Of a stretch of DNA of 64,000 bases, positions 24,270-31,922 are shown piece after piece; the first letter of the stretch is position 1; the number at the start of each line of letters is the position of its first letter. The position numbers were made by a program, and so were the translations under genes. The notes under the pieces are model-generated. The model was not told where the DNA came from. It made no database searches and saw only the letters and a program-made list of their open reading frames with translations. The stretch is from Burkholderia sp. Nafp2/4-1b (GTDB lineage: Bacteria > Pseudomonadota > Gammaproteobacteria > Burkholderiales > Burkholderiaceae): assembly GCF_003635165.1 (NCBI RefSeq), contig NZ_ML058622.1, positions 1 to 64,000 of the forward strand, in the 5' to 3' direction.

Positions 24270-26777
24270 TTACAGCGGACTGTCGTCATCGCCCGCCGCA
24301 ACCAGTTCGCGCTCGACTTCAGGCTCCTGCTCTTCGCGCACGTAGTACCAGCCGCGCGAACCGGTCGATTCGCGCTTGCGCACCCACCCGAGCGACTTCA
24401 GCGCCTTGCCGATACGGCGCTGCTCCGGCAGCGTCCATTTCGACGTATCGAGCTTCAGGACGTCGGCGAGGATTTCTTCCATCGTCGTGCGTGCAACGTA
24501 TTCCAGGGCCTTGGCGATCTTGTCTTCGTACACGTCGCCTTCATAGCGCTCTGCCTGCTCGATCTCGAACAGGGGGCGCTCCTGCTCCGTCACGTGCCAC
24601 ACGACGCCCGAGCGGTACAGGTGTACGGCTTCCGCCCACAGCTGATCGCGGACGGCGACGATGCCGTCGATGTCGACCAAACCACCGACACGCAGCGGCC
24701 AGTACCGCCGGTTGCCAGACTCGTCTTTGAGGTACGTATCGAAGTTGACCGAGCCGGCGAACACGCACTGGCGCGGTACGTCGGTCGCCCGCTTGCCATA
24801 GAAGTTTCGGAACCGGTCGACGGCGGTCGCGAAGAAGCTCTTCACCGCCGACGAATCGGCCTTGTTCAGCGAATCCAGCTCAGCCAGCTCGATCACCCAC
24901 TTGCCCGCCAGCACCGCATACGTATCCTTGTTGCCGATCTGAATCGGCGTGTCGGTGAACCACGGAGCGCCCGCCAGCACCTTCAGCGCGGTCGACTTGC
25001 GGTGCCCCTGCTTGCCTTCGAGAATCAGCACGTTGTCGACCTTGCAGCCGGGCTCCATCACGCGAGCCACGGCCGCGATCATCCACTTCATGAGCGCCAG
25101 CTGCACGTACTCGCTGTCGGCCACGCGCAGGTACGTCGACGGCATCGATCGCACGCGGGGCACGCCGTCCCATTTGAGCCCTTCGAGGTATTCGCGCACA
25201 TCATGGAAGTGGGTCGCGTCCGCCACCAGCAGCACCGCGTTCATCACGATGTCGGTGCGCACCGAAAGGCCGTATCGTTGCGACAACCACAAGGCGCAGC
25301 GCTGATCGTCCATGTCGGTCCACTCCCCCGTCACACCTTGCGGGAACGGCGGCGCTTTTCGCTTCATCACGCGGCCACCGAAGTCGTCCTGCTCGATCAC
25401 ACCCTTCCACGCCTTGTGGTTTGACAGGATCATGTGCACATTGCCGAGCGTTGGCAGCAGCGTGCCCTTGTCGGAGCGCGCGAGATCCTGTTCCCACGTA
25501 TGGGCGCCGTTCTCCGATTCGCGGCCATCCCATTGCGGCTTCTCTGCGGCAGCGGACGTCGCGGCAGGTTTCGATTGCGGTACGTCCGCGGTCGACGGTG
25601 CCACCGTCGCCGGCCGGATGTCATCGTTCGCTGGCGCGAGGACGCGCAAGATTGCTGCCTGCACCTGCGCCTCGACAGCCTCGAAGCCCTCTTCGACGTG
25701 CAAGTCGTTGAAATCGGTCAGCTTGCGCTCGCCGCGATTGGCGAACACGGGATAGACGACGCTCACGTCATCAACCTCGGCTGCCGCCTCGTACGCGCGC
25801 TTCAGGCCCGTGTTTTCGAAACGCTTGCGGCGAACCGGCATCACATCGTTGCCGTAACTCACTTCGACGTACGGCACACCGTTGTCGTCACGACGGCGTG
25901 CTGCGGCGACCATGTACCACGTATTCTTCGCCTCGATCCGCACCGGGTCGGCACCAAACACCAGTTCACCCAGGAAAGCGAACTCGTCGGCGAGCCACTC
26001 GCGCATGCGTTGCTCGATCTTCCAGTCGTCGTCGGCGCAGACCAGCACATGCACATCCGGGTACGTCGCACGCAGGTAGCGCACGGCCGGGAGGATGCCC
26101 CCCGCGTCGAAACAAATATTGACGGCGAACGCGTCGTCGATCGCCATGCGAATCGCTCGCGCGGTTGCATAGCCTTCGGCGACCAGCACGATCTGGTCGT
26201 CTGCGCCGACCTCGCCGAGCAGATACGATGCGCCTTTCTTTTCCATGCCCTTGTTGAAGCGCTTCGCACCGTCCGGCGTGATTTTCTGCAGGCCGACGAG
26301 ACGAGCGCCATCGCCATACTGATACATCGGCACGAAGATCGTGCCGTCTGCGTCGAAACGCACGCCTTCGGCCGTGATGTGTTTGCGGTCAAGATAGGCG
26401 GACTTGCCATCCTCCGCCGCACGGTTCCACTGATCCCGCGCGCGGTTCGCTGCGAGCTTCGCCTGCCGGGCATCACGCTCGGCCTGCTCGCGCTCGGCTG
26501 CTTCCTGTCGGCGACGGGTTTCCGCCAGCGTCTCTTCGCTCAACGGTGCGCCGCTCCATTCGAATCGCTCGGTGCCGGGATCGTCGCCCGAGAAATGGCC
26601 GAACGTACCGCCGTAGCCGATCACTGCGCCCTTGCTGACGACTTCGCGCAGCTGATACCAGTACTTCTTGCGCGGGCCGTAGCGATGGTGCTTGCCATCA
26701 GCAACCGGGTGCCCTGCAGGCAGGTCCGGATGCCCGGCCGCGCGCAATTGCTGGATGATCTGGTCGAGTGTTGCCAT
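24270..26777 (-). CDS. Toprim primase / VapE-type helicase replication protein
   Basis: An 835-residue fusion. The N-terminal part has a short zinc-free primase-like start and an Arg/Ala coiled stretch; about residues 195-290 form a Toprim domain (VAEGYATARAI, VLVCADDDW). After a linker the C-terminal part is a virulence-associated E (VapE) P-loop ATPase with Walker A GKQGHRKS near residue 587, WVIELAELDSL as Walker B, and NFDTYLKDESGNRRYWPL. It likely primes and unwinds phage DNA. Start at 26777 is MATLDQIIQQLRAAGHPDLP. It is the main replication gene of the early operon. Confidence 0.92.
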   Translation of the reverse strand: MATLDQIIQQLRAAGHPDLPAGHPVADGKHHRYGPRKKYWYQLREVVSKGAVIGYGGTFGHFSGDDPGTERFEWSGAPLSEETLAETRRRQEAAEREQAERDARQAKLAANRARDQWNRAAEDGKSAYLDRKHITAEGVRFDADGTIFVPMYQYGDGARLVGLQKITPDGAKRFNKGMEKKGASYLLGEVGADDQIVLVAEGYATARAIRMAIDDAFAVNICFDAGGILPAVRYLRATYPDVHVLVCADDDWKIEQRMREWLADEFAFLGELVFGADPVRIEAKNTWYMVAAARRRDDNGVPYVEVSYGNDVMPVRRKRFENTGLKRAYEAAAEVDDVSVVYPVFANRGERKLTDFNDLHVEEGFEAVEAQVQAAILRVLAPANDDIRPATVAPSTADVPQSKPAATSAAAEKPQWDGRESENGAHTWEQDLARSDKGTLLPTLGNVHMILSNHKAWKGVIEQDDFGGRVMKRKAPPFPQGVTGEWTDMDDQRCALWLSQRYGLSVRTDIVMNAVLLVADATHFHDVREYLEGLKWDGVPRVRSMPSTYLRVADSEYVQLALMKWMIAAVARVMEPGCKVDNVLILEGKQGHRKSTALKVLAGAPWFTDTPIQIGNKDTYAVLAGKWVIELAELDSLNKADSSAVKSFFATAVDRFRNFYGKRATDVPRQCVFAGSVNFDTYLKDESGNRRYWPLRVGGLVDIDGIVAVRDQLWAEAVHLYRSGVVWHVTEQERPLFEIEQAERYEGDVYEDKIAKALEYVARTTMEEILADVLKLDTSKWTLPEQRRIGKALKSLGWVRKRESTGSRGWYYVREEQEPEVERELVAAGDDDSPL

Positions 26778-26808
26778 ACGAAAATCTGCCCTCCGTCAAA
26801 ATAACTTT

Positions 26809-26834
26809 GGCCGCCTGAATCACTGTCGGCGGCC
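26809..26834 (-). terminator. Terminator-like hairpin upstream of the primase
   Basis: A 7-bp stem GGCCGCC with a 12-nt loop, followed leftward by an A/T-rich run. A palindrome copy (CAAAATAACTTTG, 26797-26809) forms its trailing edge. Strength is uncertain because the T run is interrupted. Confidence 0.4.
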
Positions 26835-26866
26835 CGATCCCAATGCCTTCAGTAGCGCACCCACCG

Positions 26867-27040
26867 CTACCGATTCACTCGTTCGTTGAGCAATTCGAGC
26901 AGCCGTCGATCCCGTTCGGCTCGGTGGGAAAAGCTGCGCCAAGCACCGCGCCCGGCTGCGTAGCAATTCAGCCCGCTCGGCCTGCGGCGAATGTGCGACG
27001 CACCCTGTCGCAGGCCGCTACTCGTTGCACTCACCTTCAC
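26867..27040 (-). CDS. Possible 57-residue early phage protein (GTG start)
   Basis: A short frame between the 127-residue gene and the primase. It starts with GTG at 27040, has GGAG six bases upstream, begins 12 bases after the preceding stop, and ends RAERDRRLLELLNERVNR. It is Arg-rich and may bind nucleic acid. No family is recognised. The good spacing supports it, but the length is marginal. Confidence 0.35.
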   Translation of the reverse strand: MKVSATSSGLRQGASHIRRRPSGLNCYAAGRGAWRSFSHRAERDRRLLELLNERVNR

Positions 27041-27052
27041 TTCGGTCTCCGG

Positions 27053-27436
27053 TTATTTGCCGCGCAGGCGACGCCACTCGGCCGACATGCGCTCGTCGAA
27101 TGTGGAAAGGTCGGCCGCGCAGAGCGAACCGACGATCTGATCGCGAAACGCATGACGTTCCGCCTTGGTTGGAAGCGATGCGCATATACGCGCAGCAGAC
27201 GCGCTGAACACGTCGAACCGACGGACGCGTAGCGCTTCCGCGAGGAATACGGCGATGCGATCTGGAAACGTCGACATCACGTCAGCGAGGATGCGGCCGG
27301 CCTGATCCGGCGCCGTATCAAATCGGTGCGCGAGCGCTGCAGTGGCGCAAGCCAGCTGTTGCGCATGCCCGCAGCACAGCTCGGCCTGCTCGCGCGCAAC
27401 ACGGCAGCACCCCATGTCAGGCTTGAATCGCTCCAT
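27053..27436 (-). CDS. Early phage protein of unknown function
   Basis: A 127-residue protein starting MERFKPDMGCCRVAREQAELCCG. It has an N-terminal Cys cluster and a mostly helical body (ILADVMSTFPDRIAVFLAEALRVRRFDVFSASAARICASL). No known family is recognised. The start is just after the stop of the CII-like gene, so it belongs to the Cro-CII-primase operon. Confidence 0.65.
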   Translation of the reverse strand: MERFKPDMGCCRVAREQAELCCGHAQQLACATAALAHRFDTAPDQAGRILADVMSTFPDRIAVFLAEALRVRRFDVFSASAARICASLPTKAERHAFRDQIVGSLCAADLSTFDERMSAEWRRLRGK

Positions 27437-27437
27437 C

Positions 27438-27968
27438 TCAGCGGCGCCTGCGTTTAGCAGCGAGGGTGCGTGCCGCGTGGATCAGCCTCTGGAACAATCG
27501 CTGCCCCTTGCGGCCTGTCGCGATGATCTGCTCGGCCTCCCGGTCATCGATCCGCTGATCTTCGAGCGCTCGCGTTACGTCATCTGCGACGCGGCCGACG
27601 TGTGCCTGCAGGTGAAGCGTAGTGGAGACGAGATGCATCGTTTCCGGCTCGAGCGCTTCGTCGGCCCCGTGGTCTTCAACATGCTCCGCGACCAGTCCGA
27701 AGCGCGCGTTGAGCGCGTGCAGTGCATCGAGCGCGTGCGCTTTCGCCTCGGACTTTTCCTGCATCCACTCGACGAGCAGTTCGAACATTTCCATCGACAA
27801 GCGGCTGTCGCCAACTCCACGCAGGCGCAGACGCAACGATTCGGTGGTGACGTTCTTACCGCGTCGGACGGTCAGATAGTTGGCCGCGTCGGCGACGCCG
27901 CCGGGCGTGTTGCGAACGGACGTATAGAGCACGTCCAGCCATTCGGTACTGTCGTATCGGCAGGTCAT
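27438..27968 (-). CDS. CII-like phage regulatory protein (CP76 type)
   Basis: A 176-residue protein starting MTCRYDSTEWLDVLYTSV. The N-terminal GGVADAANYLTVRRGKNVTTESLRLRLRG looks like the DNA-binding segment of the CP76/CII family of phage regulators, followed by LSMEMFELLVEWM. Members are found next to Cro-like genes in many temperate phages and regulate the lysis-lysogeny choice or replication genes. The C-terminal half is helical and ends in a basic KRRRR tail. An upstream Met at 28103 is in frame but lies toward the Cro-like gene. Confidence 0.7.
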   Translation of the reverse strand: MTCRYDSTEWLDVLYTSVRNTPGGVADAANYLTVRRGKNVTTESLRLRLRGVGDSRLSMEMFELLVEWMQEKSEAKAHALDALHALNARFGLVAEHVEDHGADEALEPETMHLVSTTLHLQAHVGRVADDVTRALEDQRIDDREAEQIIATGRKGQRLFQRLIHAARTLAAKRRRR

Positions 27969-28050
27969 AGCGGAGATTGGTAGACGCTGGCTTTCATCCT
28001 GTTGCGCCGATCGGGACGCAACTATGATCTGAGGTGCGTGACGGCTACCG

Positions 28051-28278
28051 TCACGCAGCGGGAGACGCTTCACACGCTTCGCCGTGTGAGTCCAGAGACG
28101 CAAACAGGTCGGGACGCGCGAGTTTCAAGAACAGAAGACGTGCGCGCGGGATGCCGTTTCGTCGCCATTCCGATACCGATGGCATGCGAACTTGGCAAAG
28201 GTGAGCGGTTGCCGCCGTCCCTCCGAATGCATCGATCACGGCACACGCGTACGGGTCTCGTTTCTGTTGCGTATTCAT
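28051..28278 (-). CDS. Cro-like HTH regulator (YdaS type)
   Basis: A 75-residue protein with a helix-turn-helix (VIDAFGGTAATAHLCQVRMPSVSEWRRNGIPRAR), the pattern of YdaS/Cro-like phage regulators. It is the first gene of the leftward early operon and diverges from the repressor at 28349. The 70-base gap between them has three operator copies. Expected to repress the repressor gene during lytic growth. Confidence 0.85.
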   Translation of the reverse strand: MNTQQKRDPYACAVIDAFGGTAATAHLCQVRMPSVSEWRRNGIPRARLLFLKLARPDLFASLDSHGEACEASPAA

Positions 28279-28284
28279 GCCGCC

Positions 28285-28349
28285 ATGTTAGGCGCTCCTT
28301 ACACGAAATGCAAGGCATACCTAATGCCCGATCAGTTAGGCTTTCCTAA
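28285..28349. promoter_or_regulatory. Immunity operator-promoter region between Cro-like and repressor genes
   Basis: Three copies of a 14-bp near-palindrome are seen: TTAGGCGCTCCTTA (28288-28301), CAAGGCATACCTAA (28311-28324) and TTAGGCTTTCCTAA (28336-28349). The leftward promoter reads TTGCAT (28313-28308), a 17-bp spacer and TAACAT (28290-28285), so the first operator fills the spacer and -10. A rightward promoter for the repressor may be TTACAC (28299-28304), 17 bp, TAATGC (28322-28327). The third copy overlaps the repressor start codon, which would allow autorepression. Confidence 0.75.
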
Positions 28350-28780
28350 TGACGACACTAGCCGAACGCCTGGAACAGGCCATGAAGTTGCCGCCCGAAA
28401 AAAAGGCGGCGGATTTGGCGCGAGCCTGCCGCGTCCGTGCCCCGTCGGTTAGCGACTGGCTCAGCGGCAAGACAAAAAAGATGGAGGGGGCGAATCTGCT
28501 GCTGGCTGCGGAATTCCTGAACGTTGATCCTTGGTGGCTTGCGACGGGTGAAGGACATATGGACCGCCGCCCCAATGCCCCTGCCCCACAGCGGCAGGAA
28601 ACATTGGGCACGCATGCTCAGGCTCTTGTTGATGCGCTGACGAAAGCGGACAAGGTTGGAATGCCCTCGACCGCCTTCGCCGCGCTGCTCGAAACCCTCA
28701 AGGTGTTTGAAGATCTGCGGGGCCAACAGCAACGCGATGATCTTCTCGACCTGAACGCCCCAGACCCGCAAGAGGGGTAA
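28349..28780 (+). CDS. HTH prophage repressor lacking a peptidase domain
   Basis: A 143-residue protein. The first about 65 residues are an XRE-type helix-turn-helix (KKAADLARACRVRAPSVSDWLSGKTKKM, LLLAAEFLNVDPWWLATGEG). The remainder is a short helical part (ALVDALTKADKVGMPSTAFAALLETLKVFEDL). No S24/LexA-type autocleavage domain with Ser-Lys dyad is present, so RecA-stimulated self-cleavage is not expected. It diverges from the Cro-like gene. Its last 83 bases overlap a LexA-boxed gene on the other strand. It has little ribosome binding site and a short leader containing an operator. Confidence 0.85.
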   Translation: MTTLAERLEQAMKLPPEKKAADLARACRVRAPSVSDWLSGKTKKMEGANLLLAAEFLNVDPWWLATGEGHMDRRPNAPAPQRQETLGTHAQALVDALTKADKVGMPSTAFAALLETLKVFEDLRGQQQRDDLLDLNAPDPQEG

Positions 28781-29000
28781 GGTTCCAGTCGAATAGTGCG
28801 GCCCGCCGGGGCGACCCCACCTGCCCGGAACGAACGCCCCGTCCTTTGATCGGGCCGCCGAGAAGCTCCACATCCCAATCGAAATCCTTTGTGCCGTGCG
28901 GGCCGATAACCCGCACGAGCATCCCGATACGTGACCGGTTGAGGCATCGACTGACGATCGCCACATCGCCTGGTTTGCAGCGCAGTTCTCCCGTTGTCAT
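28698..29000 (-). CDS. LexA-boxed small phage protein, candidate induction factor
   Basis: A 100-residue protein starting MTTGELRCKPGDVAIVSRC. Residues 8-80 (KPGDVAIVSR, IGMLVRVIG, FDWDVELLGGPIKG, LFDWNLTPL) look like a small SH3-like beta fold found as a conserved phage hypothetical. The last about 20 residues overlap the repressor gene and may be frame-driven. An AGGAGG lies 13 bases before the ATG, farther than usual. A perfect LexA box lies 41-60 bases upstream. By context it may antagonise the repressor; the function is not known from sequence. Confidence 0.65.
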   Translation of the reverse strand: MTTGELRCKPGDVAIVSRCLNRSRIGMLVRVIGPHGTKDFDWDVELLGGPIKGRGVRSGQVGSPRRAALFDWNLTPLAGLGRSGREDHRVAVGPADLQTP

Positions 29001-29040
29001 AACCCCGCAACAACCTCCTTTCGGTAATATTTACGCTTAA

Positions 29041-29060
29041 TACTGTATAAACATACAGTA
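29041..29060 (-). promoter_or_regulatory. LexA (SOS) box
   Basis: The 20-bp sequence TACTGTATAAACATACAGTA is an exact match to CTGT-N8-ACAG within a larger inverted repeat (29039-29062). Beta- and gammaproteobacterial LexA bind this form. It overlaps plausible leftward promoter elements (CTGACA, then TACAGT) for the gene starting at 29000. The nearest plus-strand gene is 176 bases away and has its own repressor operators. Confidence 0.85.
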
Positions 29061-29152
29061 TTTTGTCAGAATAATTCAAGACCTTTCAACGAGATTTCGG
29101 GGTTGGAGAGCGCTGGCAATCCGACTGACGTCGGAATCCTCCCTCAAAAAAG

Positions 29153-29194
29153 TTAGGCATTCCTATTGCGTTATACGAAAGGAATGCCTAACAT
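29153..29194 (+). promoter_or_regulatory. Repressor operators and promoter of the right-arm operon
   Basis: Two operators, TTAGGCATTCCTAT (29153-29166) and AAAGGAATGCCTAA (29178-29191), match those at the Cro-repressor gap. A rightward promoter reads TTGCGT (29166-29171), 17 bp, TAACAT (29189-29194), with one operator in the spacer and the other just upstream of -35. The same arrangement and the same -10 occur at the Cro promoter. It should drive 29236-32848, including integrase, when repression is lifted. Confidence 0.7.
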
Positions 29195-29235
29195 TCTTCT
29201 CCGACGCTGCCCTCCGGCAGCTTTCGGAGAAGCCC

Positions 29236-29454
29236 ATGAAACTGTTCGACCATCAATCCGCCGCTCGCCGCGAATGGCTCCGCGAAGAGCAACAACATCG
29301 CATCACGCCATCCGAGCCGGCCCGCCAAAGTAACTTTGAGAAGTCCGCGATCTTCCGCTGGACCGCCGTCGCGGCCCTTCTGTTTGTCGCCGTAAATGTG
29401 TTTCAAGACGATCCGGTCGTCGCACCGACGACCGCGTACCACGTCGCCGTCTAA
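29236..29454 (+). CDS. Small single-pass membrane protein of the right-arm operon
   Basis: A 72-residue protein with a charged N-terminal half (RREWLREEQQHR) and one hydrophobic segment (WTAVAALLFVAVNVF) at about residues 42-56. The short C-terminal tail is likely periplasmic. No family is recognised. It is first in the operon after the operator-controlled promoter; such first early genes often act on the host membrane or exclude other phages. A perfect palindrome copy CAAAGTAACTTTG lies inside it (29326-29338). Confidence 0.65.
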   Translation: MKLFDHQSAARREWLREEQQHRITPSEPARQSNFEKSAIFRWTAVAALLFVAVNVFQDDPVVAPTTAYHVAV

Positions 29455-29505
29455 TCAGCCCCGAAATCGGCCGGGGTGAGCGACCCCGGCGTCATGGAGA
29501 CCACC

Positions 29506-29853
29506 ATGTCGCGAACCACAAGCCTACTTGTCGACGACGTCGCCCGTCGGGACACCCTCTCTCTCCGCACCGTCGCACGATACGACCGTAACGTACGCCG
29601 CCCGACGACACCGATCCTTGTCGGCAAGTACATCGTGAACCGTCGGCCGCTCGCCGACAGCGTCCATACGCTCTACATGATCCTCGACGGCGCAGAAATC
29701 GCCGGTACTCAGATCTCGATCCCCGACGAATGGGACTGCGCCAACGCGATCAAGCGATTGCGCGACGCGAAGCGCGCAGCAGCCACCGCAGCATCGAACG
29801 CGATCAATAAAGCGAAGAAGCCACGCAAGGCCGCAGCGAAGGAGGTCGCGTAA
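29506..29853 (+). CDS. Right-arm phage protein of unknown function
   Basis: A 115-residue protein starting MSRTTSLLVDDVARRDTLSL, with GGAG eight bases before the ATG. The body (PTTPILVGKYIVNRRPL, HTLYMILDGAEIAGTQISIPDE) is followed by a Lys/Ala-rich basic tail (KKPRKAAAKEVA) that may bind nucleic acid. The stop overlaps the ParB-like start by one base (TAATG), so the two are coupled. No family is recognised. In-frame Met at 29494 and 29476 are less well placed. Confidence 0.6.
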   Translation: MSRTTSLLVDDVARRDTLSLRTVARYDRNVRRPTTPILVGKYIVNRRPLADSVHTLYMILDGAEIAGTQISIPDEWDCANAIKRLRDAKRAAATAASNAINKAKKPRKAAAKEVA

Positions 29854-31379
29854 TGGACGACCGCACGCAACACTTCGATCTGACCGCTCCAATCCCAACC
29901 GGGAACACCAAGGCAGCAGCAGCTGCAGCCGGTGCGACGTCCGCAGACCTGTGGATGGTCCCCTACGAGCAACTGCACTATGACCCGGCGGACAACATTC
30001 GCCCGGTCGATCCCGCATGGGTAACGCACCTCACTGCCCTGATGATCGAAAACGGCTACGACAAGGGATCACCACTTCATTGTTACGCCCGAAAGGTCGA
30101 CGGTAAGGATCTGCTCTACGTCTACAAGGGACAACATCGTTACCTCGCGGCGGGCAAAGCGATCGAAGCTGGGAAGAAGCTCGGCAAGATCCCGGTCGTC
30201 GTTCGTGCCGCCGACACCGTCAACCGCGCCGAAATGGTGATCGACGGGTACCTCAGCAACGACAGCAAACGATCGTCGCCGCTCGATCTCGCTGCCGCCG
30301 TCGCCGAGCTGCGCGACATCCACGGGATGACCCTCGCGGCAATCTGCAAGCGACTGCATATCACCGACCAGACCGTTCGCGATGTTGCCCTGCTCGAACG
30401 AGCGCCAGCTGAACTGCACCAGCTTGTCCGCGACGGGCGATGCACCGGAACGCTCGCGATCGAACAGATCCGCCTGCACGGCGGTGAAAAGGCGCTTGAG
30501 CGTATCGTCGTCGGGATCTCGAAGGCAGCAGAAGCCGGGAAGTCGAAGGTGACGAAGAAATATCTCGAAGCCGTTCCTCTGGTCGACGCACACGGGGAGC
30601 CAGCGTTGTCGTCCGAGCGAGCAGCACCTGCGACAGCCGATACCAACGCTGTACCGCTTGCCGTGCCGACGGTCGAGGAAGTTGCGGTCGAGACGCAGGC
30701 AGCGGCGCAGAGGCTCCTGCGCCAGAGCGCCCCCAATAAGATCAGCGAAAAACAGGCAAAGCAACTTTTGCTGGCGCTGCAGGCAGTGTTGCACGACAGC
30801 GGTTTCGGCACCCTAACGCTCAGCACACGCGAAGCGGTGCATCGCGCCCTGTTGCCGCTCGTTGACATGGTGGACGTGCCGTCTGGCGCACGGACTTGGC
30901 CGATCAGCACGCTGAACGACAGAGGCCTATTCAGCGAGACGAATCGATTCGAATTGCCGAGCGCCAAGAAAGATGCGCGAGGTCCACTCGCCGTGATCAA
31001 GCTGGCTCAGGTAGAAGCCAACGCCTGGATCTATGACACTGAATACCTCGACGGCCACGGTGGCTGGACCGGCCAGCTCAAGCTGTTCGCGAGCACACGC
31101 GTATTTCGCACGCGCAATCAGGCTCTGAGCCACGGCGCACGCTGTTTGATCGACACACTCGCAAATCGGCACCATACGTCCGCCCACGCCCGCGCGGTGG
31201 CCGATAAGGTCATTCGCTGGGCAGAACGCGTCGCGCCGAAGCACGATCCGGATCTGACGAGTGCGCTGCGCGACCTGCCAGCCGCGTTCAAGCCGATCGA
31301 GCTTGCGGACCTCCGCGATCGACTTGGGCTCGATGCAATGGGTTGCCCCCGCGCCTCGTGGCAGGAGACGGGTAAATGA
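29853..31379 (+). CDS. ParB/Srx-fold DNA-binding protein
   Basis: A 508-residue protein. The N-terminal half has a ParB N-domain (VPYEQLHYDPADNIRPVD, LYVYKGQHRYLAAGKAIEAGK) and a helix-turn-helix (LAAICKRLHITDQTVRDVALLERAP, GTLAIEQIRLHGG). The C-terminal half has a region (LKLFASTRVFRTRNQALSHGARCLIDTL) that I do not recognise. No ParA is present nearby. ParB-like proteins in integrated phages may regulate transcription, act as a nuclease, or help replication. It may be the binder of the dispersed CAAAGTNACTTTG palindromes, which is speculation. Confidence 0.8.
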   Translation: MDDRTQHFDLTAPIPTGNTKAAAAAAGATSADLWMVPYEQLHYDPADNIRPVDPAWVTHLTALMIENGYDKGSPLHCYARKVDGKDLLYVYKGQHRYLAAGKAIEAGKKLGKIPVVVRAADTVNRAEMVIDGYLSNDSKRSSPLDLAAAVAELRDIHGMTLAAICKRLHITDQTVRDVALLERAPAELHQLVRDGRCTGTLAIEQIRLHGGEKALERIVVGISKAAEAGKSKVTKKYLEAVPLVDAHGEPALSSERAAPATADTNAVPLAVPTVEEVAVETQAAAQRLLRQSAPNKISEKQAKQLLLALQAVLHDSGFGTLTLSTREAVHRALLPLVDMVDVPSGARTWPISTLNDRGLFSETNRFELPSAKKDARGPLAVIKLAQVEANAWIYDTEYLDGHGGWTGQLKLFASTRVFRTRNQALSHGARCLIDTLANRHHTSAHARAVADKVIRWAERVAPKHDPDLTSALRDLPAAFKPIELADLRDRLGLDAMGCPRASWQETGK

Positions 31380-31589
31380 CCCCTCACCCGGCCCTTTCTA
31401 CCCCACATCCGCTGCCGCGAAAGCGGGAACACGCTAAGACGCGCCCGGCTATCGCGCTGGCAAGCGTTGGCGGCACTTCAATGCAGTCGCATAGCGGCGG
31501 GCGAACGCCCGCAAAAGTAATACAGAAGAACGATGAGCCGCTCGCGCGGCGTTGAGCAGAGGCCGCATGCTCCCATAGGTATAAATGAG
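31380..31589 (+). other. Gap between ParB-like and excisionase genes
   Basis: Some 210 bases with no credible gene. A hairpin GCGGGC-GAAC-GCCCGC is seen at about 31497-31512. The region may hold integrase/excisionase regulatory sequence. Confidence 0.3.
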
Positions 31590-31922
31590 ATGACAACACC
31601 CATTACCCGGGCTTTAACCCTCAAAGAAGCTGCGGAACTGCTAGCTGTTTCGTACTCAACTGTTTATGCCAATCGCCAAGCCCTCGGGTTCTTCAAGATC
31701 GGAGGCGTTTGGCGAATCTGGCCTGAAATCCTGAAATCGAAATCGTCCGGTTACAATGCCGATCGACCGGCGCGGACGGAAAGAAAGGAGAGTTTTCAAT
31801 GTCCATCCGAAAGCGCGGCGGCGTCTATTACCTCGATCTCCGCACGCCAAGCGGAGAAAGAATACGCCGCTCTTGTGGGACTTCCGACCGGAAGGAAGCT
31901 GAGGAGTATCACGACAAGCTGA
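31590..31922 (+). CDS. Excisionase-like HTH protein
   Basis: A frame of 110 residues starting MTTPITRALTLKEAAELLAVSYSTVYANRQALGFFKIGG. Residues 9-50 are an excisionase/MerR-type helix-turn-helix with wing (VWRIWPEIL). It lies directly upstream of the integrase and overlaps it by 124 bases in another frame; the last about 40 residues fall in the overlap and may have little function. Such proteins direct the integrase toward excision. Confidence 0.8.
   Translation: MTTPITRALTLKEAAELLAVSYSTVYANRQALGFFKIGGVWRIWPEILKSKSSGYNADRPARTERKESFQCPSESAAASITSISARQAEKEYAALVGLPTGRKLRSITTS

Noticed and set aside
31497..31512. Hairpin GCGGGC-GAAC-GCCCGC as a terminator after the ParB-like gene
   Set aside because: It lies 118 bases after the stop and is followed by A residues and not T on the transcribed strand.
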